Shown here one piece after another: positions 6,297 to 9,887 of a DNA stretch of 9,887 nucleotides (position 1 is its first letter; each line of letters opens with the position of its first letter). The stretch covers positions 1-9,887 of the forward strand of contig DAHWHT010000233.1 of NCBI GenBank assembly GCA_027335515.1, given 5' to 3'. The notes beneath the pieces were generated by a model, which saw nothing but the letters and a program-made list of their open reading frames with translations, had not been told where the DNA came from and did no database searches. Both the position numbers and the translations under genes were made by a program. The stretch is from Clostridia bacterium. GTDB taxonomy: Bacteria > Bacillota_E > RBS10-35 > JAJYVN01.

Positions 6297-6572
6297 TTGG
6301 CCAAGACTCTGTATATCGGGAACCTGCCGTGGAGCGCTACCGAAGATGATCTTTCGCAGTTGGTCTCCCCGCACGCGCAGGTCATTTCCGCGCGCGTCGC
6401 GATGGATCGCGAAACGGGACGTTCCAGGGGCTTCGGCTTCGTCGAAGTGGAAGACGAGGCGGCGCAGGTTGCCATCGACGCGCTGCAGAACGTGGAGATG
6501 GGTGGCCGTCTGTTGACGGTCAACGAGGCCCGGCCGCGCGAGCCGCGCCCGGGTGGCCCGCGCCGCTACTAG
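6297..6572 (+). CDS. Small single-RRM RNA-binding protein
   Basis: A cytoplasmic protein of 91 residues made of one RNA recognition motif. RNP2 is LYIGNL (residues 5-10) and RNP1 is RGFGFVEV (44-51), with the aromatic residues that stack on RNA at Tyr6, Phe46 and Phe48. The short C-terminal tail is basic and Gly/Pro-rich (PREPRPGGPRRY). It matches the bacterial single-domain RRM proteins, which bind RNA without strong sequence preference and in cyanobacteria are often cold-responsive. The target here is unknown. Read from TTG 6297 the protein starts MAKTLYIGNLPW, the classical start of the family. The gene is divergent from the his operon, stands alone, and ends before a strong stem-loop. Confidence 0.93.
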   Translation: MAKTLYIGNLPWSATEDDLSQLVSPHAQVISARVAMDRETGRSRGFGFVEVEDEAAQVAIDALQNVEMGGRLLTVNEARPREPRPGGPRRY

Positions 6573-6602
6573 GCGGCACCGCCAGCGAAGCCAGTGAATG
6601 AC

Positions 6603-6633
6603 CGAGGGGCGCGGCCGCAGGCTGCGCCCCTCG
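6603..6633 (+). terminator. GC-rich stem-loop after the RRM gene
   Basis: Ten perfect pairs (CGAGGGGCGC at 6603-6612 with GCGCCCCTCG at 6624-6633), then a G-T wobble and three more pairs, close a GCA triloop. It begins 30 bases after the RRM stop and fits a transcription terminator for that gene. No U tract follows on either strand, so it may be factor-assisted or act on RNA stability. Confidence 0.55.
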
Positions 6634-6647
6634 TGGTGTCCGAGGCG

Positions 6648-7678
6648 TCAAACGCGCCCCTGCGGCAAGAAAGGAAGCTGGGAGCGGAACCGGCACAGGG
6701 CCCGCCGCCCCTCGCTCGGATCCGGGGCGAAGACATCGTCCGGCAACGACAGGGAGACGTCCCCGTAGGGCCGCTCGAACAGGCCCCCGTTGAGGAAGGG
6801 GATCTCAGGCCCGGGCAGCGCCGCACCGCGTTGGGTTACCGGCACGGCCAGCGCGCCGTAGAACAGCGGCTCCAACTCACCGGAGTAATACGGGCCGGAC
6901 TTCTGCCGCCAGCGGCTCAGCAGGTAGTCACGGTCCCCCGCAAGAAGTCCTTGGCGCTGCAAAAAGTAGCGGAAGAGAACCTGGGAGACGATACGGATCG
7001 CCACGTGCTGGGTGCCGCCCGCCTGTGTGATCCCGACCAGCGCGACGGTGTTCTACCGACCCAGCGTGCGGACGGCGTCCTCCAAACGGTCGAAGTGCAT
7101 GCGCAGTCCGACGAAGAAGCGCTTTGCCACCGCCTCCACGTCAAAGGCGGCGTCGAAGACTTGGTGCGCCGCACTGAAATCCCCACCAGGTGTCGCAGAC
7201 GGGAATGCGTGGCGTGGTTCGCCGGGTGGCATCGCCCGGCGTCACGACCGCGAAGGGGGGCGACGGCTGGCTTGCGTAGTCCTGGCCGACGAGAGGCGGG
7301 TGCCGTAGCCTGGCCTGGCGGCCGGACACCCGCCGGCTGTCCGGGCGTCCGGCGCCCACAGAGGCTCGTTGGCCAGGGCCAGACGTTGCCCCCCGTCACA
7401 CGCTGCTGACGGTGGCAATGCCACCTCGCTGAACGCGGACAAACCATCCCGTCAGCGACACCAGGCCAACAAAGCTGCTCCAGGACCTCGGCGTCATGCC
7501 GGGTCGCGTGGTTGCGCACAACCTCCAAACGCGCCGTGCGGCACGTCATGCCATCGGAGGTACGCACCATGCGCGGCCGCAACAGAACCACTCGCTGCCA
7601 CGTCCCGTCCACGCCGGGAATCCCGATCATGGCGAGCGGGCGGTCATGCAGGTTCTGTGTCAACCGCCGACCCAAGGC
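6648..7678 (-). pseudogene. Decayed type IIG (Eco57I-like) restriction-modification gene, N-terminal part
   Basis: Pieces of the N-terminal region of fused restriction-methylase proteins can be read on the minus strand in order. At 7472-7678 one frame gives RPLAMIGIPGVDGTWQRVVL, later NHATRHDAEVLEQL. After a disturbed stretch, a different frame at 7056-7181 gives AAHQVFDAAFDVEAVAKRFF and MHFDRLEDAV, typical of the segment before the methylase. An in-frame TAG (7053-7055) interrupts it. The same frame then continues at 6648-7004 with VLFRYFLQRQGLL, YYSGELEPLFYGAL and IPFLNGGLFE, hallmarks of this family. Translation ends at 6648, and the SAM-binding and NPPY motifs of the methylase are absent. 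With a stop, frame changes and a missing catalytic core the gene cannot work. The family call rests on motif recognition only. Confidence 0.6.
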
Positions 7679-8082
7679 GGCCACTGGCGGGGCGGCTCGC
7701 GCGTCTCGGCCACCAGGACACGGTACCCCGTGGCCATGGTGTGCCCGTCCTGAAGGAGGTAGTTTCGCGGGAAGTCGCCCAGGCTCAGGGACCCGGTGAA
7801 ATCCCGCTGCCGTCCAAGTCAGTAAGCGCACGCAGCCGGTGCCGATCAAGCGGCACGAAGCCACCTCCACCTCGCGGAGACCGACGATCGTTGAGGCGAT
7901 TGAAGTCGTCGACATGGTTCGGGCGACGGTCGCAGCATTCCTCCAAAACTCTACCTTTCTCTCGGTTCCCCTTGGCCATGCCGAACCTTTGGTCTTCCCT
8001 AGTCAGCCATCGACGCAGCGCGGGATAATGCCGACGGGCAGTTTCACTAGAACGCCCGAGTTGAAGTGCGGAATCCCTCCAC
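7679..8082. other. Gene-poor stretch beside the restriction-modification remnant
   Basis: No gene I can support. On the minus strand a short frame around 7700-7825 reads GDFPRNYLLQDGHTMATGYR and may be further upstream debris of the same restriction-modification gene. Another minus-strand frame (7785-8105, 106 codons from a TTG) overlaps the end of the HicA-like gene and matches nothing I know. Plus-strand frames here lack recognisable motifs. Base composition shifts gradually from the GC-rich left side to the less GC-rich right side. Confidence 0.4.
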
Positions 8083-8385
8083 TCACGGATGACGTCCCTT
8101 TTCAACCGTGGCCCGGATGAGGTTCAGCGCGGTCGCCCCATCCAGGGAACAGCCAACAAGATCCTTCAAGTGTCGCAGGGAGGGGAGACACAATTCTCCG
8201 ACCGCTATATGACGGAGAAGCCCTTCATTATCGATCGACGTTTCCCCACGTGAAAACCCAACTGTGCATAGCTTTCGCGAGGGATCGTTCGGGTCGAATA
8301 CCGCATAACGATCATGCTTCGTGCCTCCAACCCTTCGCGCCTTAAGTTTACGCTGCAAGCTGCTTTGCAGGTCCCGCACGTGCAA
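8083..8385 (-). CDS. HicA-like small protein (possible mRNA-interferase-type toxin)
   Basis: A 100-residue basic protein resembling HicA/YcfA-superfamily proteins, double-stranded-RNA-binding-fold toxins that cleave mRNA. Visible features are LQRKLKARRVGGTKHDRYAVF, where the GGTKH..Y block corresponds to the GxxxH..Y region with the catalytic histidine (His24). These are followed by TVGFSRGETSI, a helix LLRHIAVGEL, and LKDLVGCSL. The SRG and LVxC signatures recall a subfamily of small HicA-related proteins rather than classical HicA. The start is TTG 8383-8385, eight bases after GGAG; a GTG two codons later (8377-8379) is possible. The stop of the upstream gene is only three bases away, so the two are probably cotranslated. 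Toxicity and partner are inference. Confidence 0.65.
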   Translation of the reverse strand: MHVRDLQSSLQRKLKARRVGGTKHDRYAVFDPNDPSRKLCTVGFSRGETSIDNEGLLRHIAVGELCLPSLRHLKDLVGCSLDGATALNLIRATVEKGRHP

Positions 8386-8388
8386 TGG

Positions 8389-8835
8389 CTAATCTCCATT
8401 CGAGCCGAATATCTGGCGAGCAAACGCCAAGGCTGCCTGCAGGTGCAGAGAAAGTGTCCGTCCTTCACGAACGTCTTCTTCAAGTTCATCCTGGACTTCC
8501 TCAATCGCTGCGACCAGGTCGCGTTGAGCGTCTTGCAAAGTAGCACCAACACCATGGAACGGAAGAAATTGCACAATCAAAGACACCTGTGATAGGTGCC
8601 CGCCAAACAGTTGGCACGCTTCAAAATCGATACGTGTGTCACGCGATATTCCCTGCAACCCCGTCGGGATGACCCGGCGAATCCAAAGGGTATTCGCTCC
8701 ATCATCAAGGCTAAGGCGATTCACATAAAGGTCGCCGTTTACAGAAGATTCCGGCATCGCTGATTGCACGAACACCGGGTCTACCTCCGACTCTTCGAAG
8801 GGGGGCCATACGGCGAGTGTTTGTATAGAGCTCAT
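8389..8835 (-). CDS. Unknown protein with a HicB-like C-terminal stretch
   Basis: This 148-residue acidic protein has no confident family match. Its C-terminal third, GVGATLQDAQRDLVAAIEEV (95-114) followed by a charged helix and EGRTLSLHL (124-132), resembles the helix that follows the strand in HicB-type antitoxins. The PDLPGC core of classical HicB is missing. Its position directly upstream of the HicA-like gene, in a hicB-hicA order with a 3-base gap, fits an antitoxin role. Its ATG overlaps the stop of the preceding 249-residue gene as ATGA, showing tight coupling. No signal peptide or membrane segment is seen. An alternative is an unrelated subunit of a three-protein module. Confidence 0.6.
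   Translation of the reverse strand: MSSIQTLAVWPPFEESEVDPVFVQSAMPESSVNGDLYVNRLSLDDGANTLWIRRVIPTGLQGISRDTRIDFEACQLFGGHLSQVSLIVQFLPFHGVGATLQDAQRDLVAAIEEVQDELEEDVREGRTLSLHLQAALAFARQIFGSNGD
8394..8397 (-). promoter_or_regulatory. Ribosome binding site deciding the TTG start of the HicA-like gene
   Basis: GGAG on the minus strand lies inside the last codons of the upstream gene, eight bases before TTG 8385 and fourteen before the alternative GTG 8379. It therefore favours the TTG. Confidence 0.45.
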
Positions 8836-9581
8836 TTCCTAGATGTACCTCCACCGTCCATGAGTTCCTTGACCTTGTTAAGCAGATCCTCACTCACTTT
8901 TCCGCAATTCAATACGCTATCGGCAGACTGGTCCGAGGTGGCACCCCCTGAAGACATTATCTGCACACCAACACCGGGAATAGCGGCCGTGGGATCGGAA
9001 CAGGTAGTCTCAATCCACAGGTTATTCAGATCCCGGACAAATGGTTCAATCCGGACGTCTGCAACGCGCCTATCGCCAGAATCCGCGGAGCCTGGGTGCT
9101 GGATAAAGTGAAAGCCTACGAGAAGTCCCTGTCGTAGGCGAGTCGTATCGATACCTTCCGCCCCAAGCTGTTGCAAAAGATCCGCAGATCGCTGGTTGCC
9201 CACATAAAGCAACGCCCTCAATTGAAAAACGGGGCTAACAAGTAACACAGGTCTAAGGATGGTCCGCGCTTCATTCAACACTTGGAGAAATTCTTGCACC
9301 ATACGTTCGACATCTCGCGGCACCGAGCCCGCGCCAACCTCTTCCGTAGTACATACGCACTGAAACAAACCCTGCTCTGGCACCACGCGGATTATAAACG
9401 CTTGACCTCTACCCATATGACAAGTAGTGGGCGACCCAGGCGTTTGCAAATGGTCCAATTCCAGTTGCGGCTGAAGCCGGTTGTACAACTCATTGAACTT
9501 TTGGGCAGTGGGCATCTCCGCCCAAGCAGGCACTCTTAATGTTAAACTGCAACTTAGAATGCGGGGCTCCCCCGTACCCAA
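8832..9581 (-). CDS. Uncharacterised 249-residue protein, first gene of a three-gene cassette
   Basis: I do not recognise this protein with confidence. It is soluble-looking, with no signal peptide or membrane helix. It alternates strand-like segments (RILSCSLTLRVPAW, AFIIRVVPEQGLFQCVCTTEE, LLVSPVFQLRALLYVG, VADVRIEPFVRDLNNLWIET) with helices. The N-terminal strand and the R-I-E-P-F-V-R-D-L-N-N-L-W-I segment faintly recall the TIGR04255 family of sporadic, defence-associated proteins, but I cannot establish this. The start is taken as TTG 9579-9581, twelve bases after GGGAG; no ATG/GTG/TTG lies further upstream in frame before a stop at 9609-9611. Its stop overlaps the next gene's ATG. Composition is much less GC-rich than the his genes, suggesting acquisition by transfer. 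Confidence 0.6.
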   Translation of the reverse strand: MGTGEPRILSCSLTLRVPAWAEMPTAQKFNELYNRLQPQLELDHLQTPGSPTTCHMGRGQAFIIRVVPEQGLFQCVCTTEEVGAGSVPRDVERMVQEFLQVLNEARTILRPVLLVSPVFQLRALLYVGNQRSADLLQQLGAEGIDTTRLRQGLLVGFHFIQHPGSADSGDRRVADVRIEPFVRDLNNLWIETTCSDPTAAIPGVGVQIMSSGGATSDQSADSVLNCGKVSEDLLNKVKELMDGGGTSRK

Positions 9582-9608
9582 TTGCTCTACAAGCTCCCTT
9601 TCGACGGA

Positions 9609-9887
9609 TCAGGCCTCTTGGCGCAGAACATCAAGCAGCTCTTCTCCCAAAGGCAGCTGCCGTAGCACCTCCAGCAGGAAGGGGCTTTGCGCCGGCTCCA
9701 GGGCGCCGTAGGCCAGCGCCCCCATGGCACCCATCACGCCCCGCCGCAGCTGCGGGTCCAGGCTCTCGGCGACCGGGCCGGCTTCCCGCAACACGTCCCA
9801 CATGGGCCGCTCTTGATGCATCAATGGTAGCATGGCAAGCTTCAGGATGTCGCCGCTGGTGAGCGTCGCCCCGTCACGCGCCTTGTC
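9609..9887 (-). CDS. C-terminal part of an unidentified GC-rich protein (cut by window edge)
   Basis: An open minus-strand frame runs from the right edge to a TGA at 9609-9611, giving about 92 residues without its start. It is helical and leucine-rich: LTSGDILKLAMLPLMHQERP, later LRRGVMGAMGALAYGAL, and a C-terminal LRQLPLGEELLDVLRQEA. The LPLM segment followed by paired helices ending in a short acidic tail resembles the C-terminal regions of Rpn/PD-(D/E)XK-type nuclease-like proteins. That resemblance is weak, and the nuclease part would lie outside the window. Its GC-rich composition matches the host, unlike the cassette that begins 27 bases downstream. Confidence 0.6.
   Translation of the reverse strand, partial: DKARDGATLTSGDILKLAMLPLMHQERPMWDVLREAGPVAESLDPQLRRGVMGAMGALAYGALEPAQSPFLLEVLRQLPLGEELLDVLRQEA

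Noticed and set aside
7369..8028. A 219-codon plus-strand frame in the decayed region
   Set aside because: Pro/Arg/Ala-rich without any motif, and opposite to the ordered restriction-modification motifs on the minus strand.
8764..9111. Plus-strand frames opposite the 249-residue gene
   Set aside because: No start context or family resemblance. The minus-strand frame is longer and is coupled to its neighbours by overlap.
1..9887. CRISPR arrays, tRNA or rRNA genes, insertion-sequence ends, attachment sites
   Set aside because: Read for regularly spaced repeats, tRNA cloverleaf elements and transposase motifs, and none was convincing.

Overview
The window comes from a very GC-rich bacterial chromosome: sampled 60-base lines inside the his genes reach 45/60 G+C. 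Its left two thirds is a minus-strand histidine biosynthesis operon in the order hisZ, hisG, a fused hisD-hisC, hisB, hisH, hisA, with hisA cut by the left edge. A short-form HisG with a HisZ partner, GTG/TTG starts and a small single-RRM protein would suit a high-GC deep-branching Bacillota (Symbiobacterium/Thermaerobacter-like). That placement is inference, and other high-GC phyla are possible.

Region 1 (1-6042, minus strand) is the his operon. HisZ+HisG form the ATP phosphoribosyltransferase (step 1). HisB, HisC and HisD carry out late steps from imidazoleglycerol phosphate to histidine. HisH supplies ammonia to HisF, which lies outside the window, and HisA isomerises ProFAR. From hisG on, the genes are tightly packed (hisB/hisH ATGA overlap, hisH/hisA GTGA overlap). 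The exception is a 374-base spacer between hisZ and hisG. On the transcript this spacer can form a pair of mutually exclusive hairpins, a compact three-way junction, and a GNRA-capped hairpin followed by U5, 19 bases before the hisG start. I read this as a candidate intra-operon attenuator or riboswitch-like element.

Region 2 (6043-6640) is a divergent intergenic region with a good sigma70-type promoter for hisZ (TTGACG, 18 bases, TATCCT). A 16-base palindrome lies over the predicted transcription start. The plus-strand gene for a 91-residue RNA-recognition-motif protein follows, ending in a 14-bp GC-rich stem-loop.

Region 3 (about 6648-8082) has no intact gene that I can support. It holds a decayed minus-strand remnant of a type IIG (Eco57I-like) restriction-modification gene, broken by an in-frame stop and frame changes and lacking the catalytic methylase core.

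Region 4 (8083-9581, minus strand) is much less GC-rich (31/60 in two sampled lines) and looks horizontally acquired. It carries three tightly coupled small genes: an unknown 249-residue protein, a 148-residue protein with a HicB-like C-terminal stretch, and a 100-residue HicA-like protein. This may be a HicBA-related toxin-antitoxin module with an extra upstream partner. At the right edge is the C-terminal end of another, again GC-rich, minus-strand protein of uncertain family.
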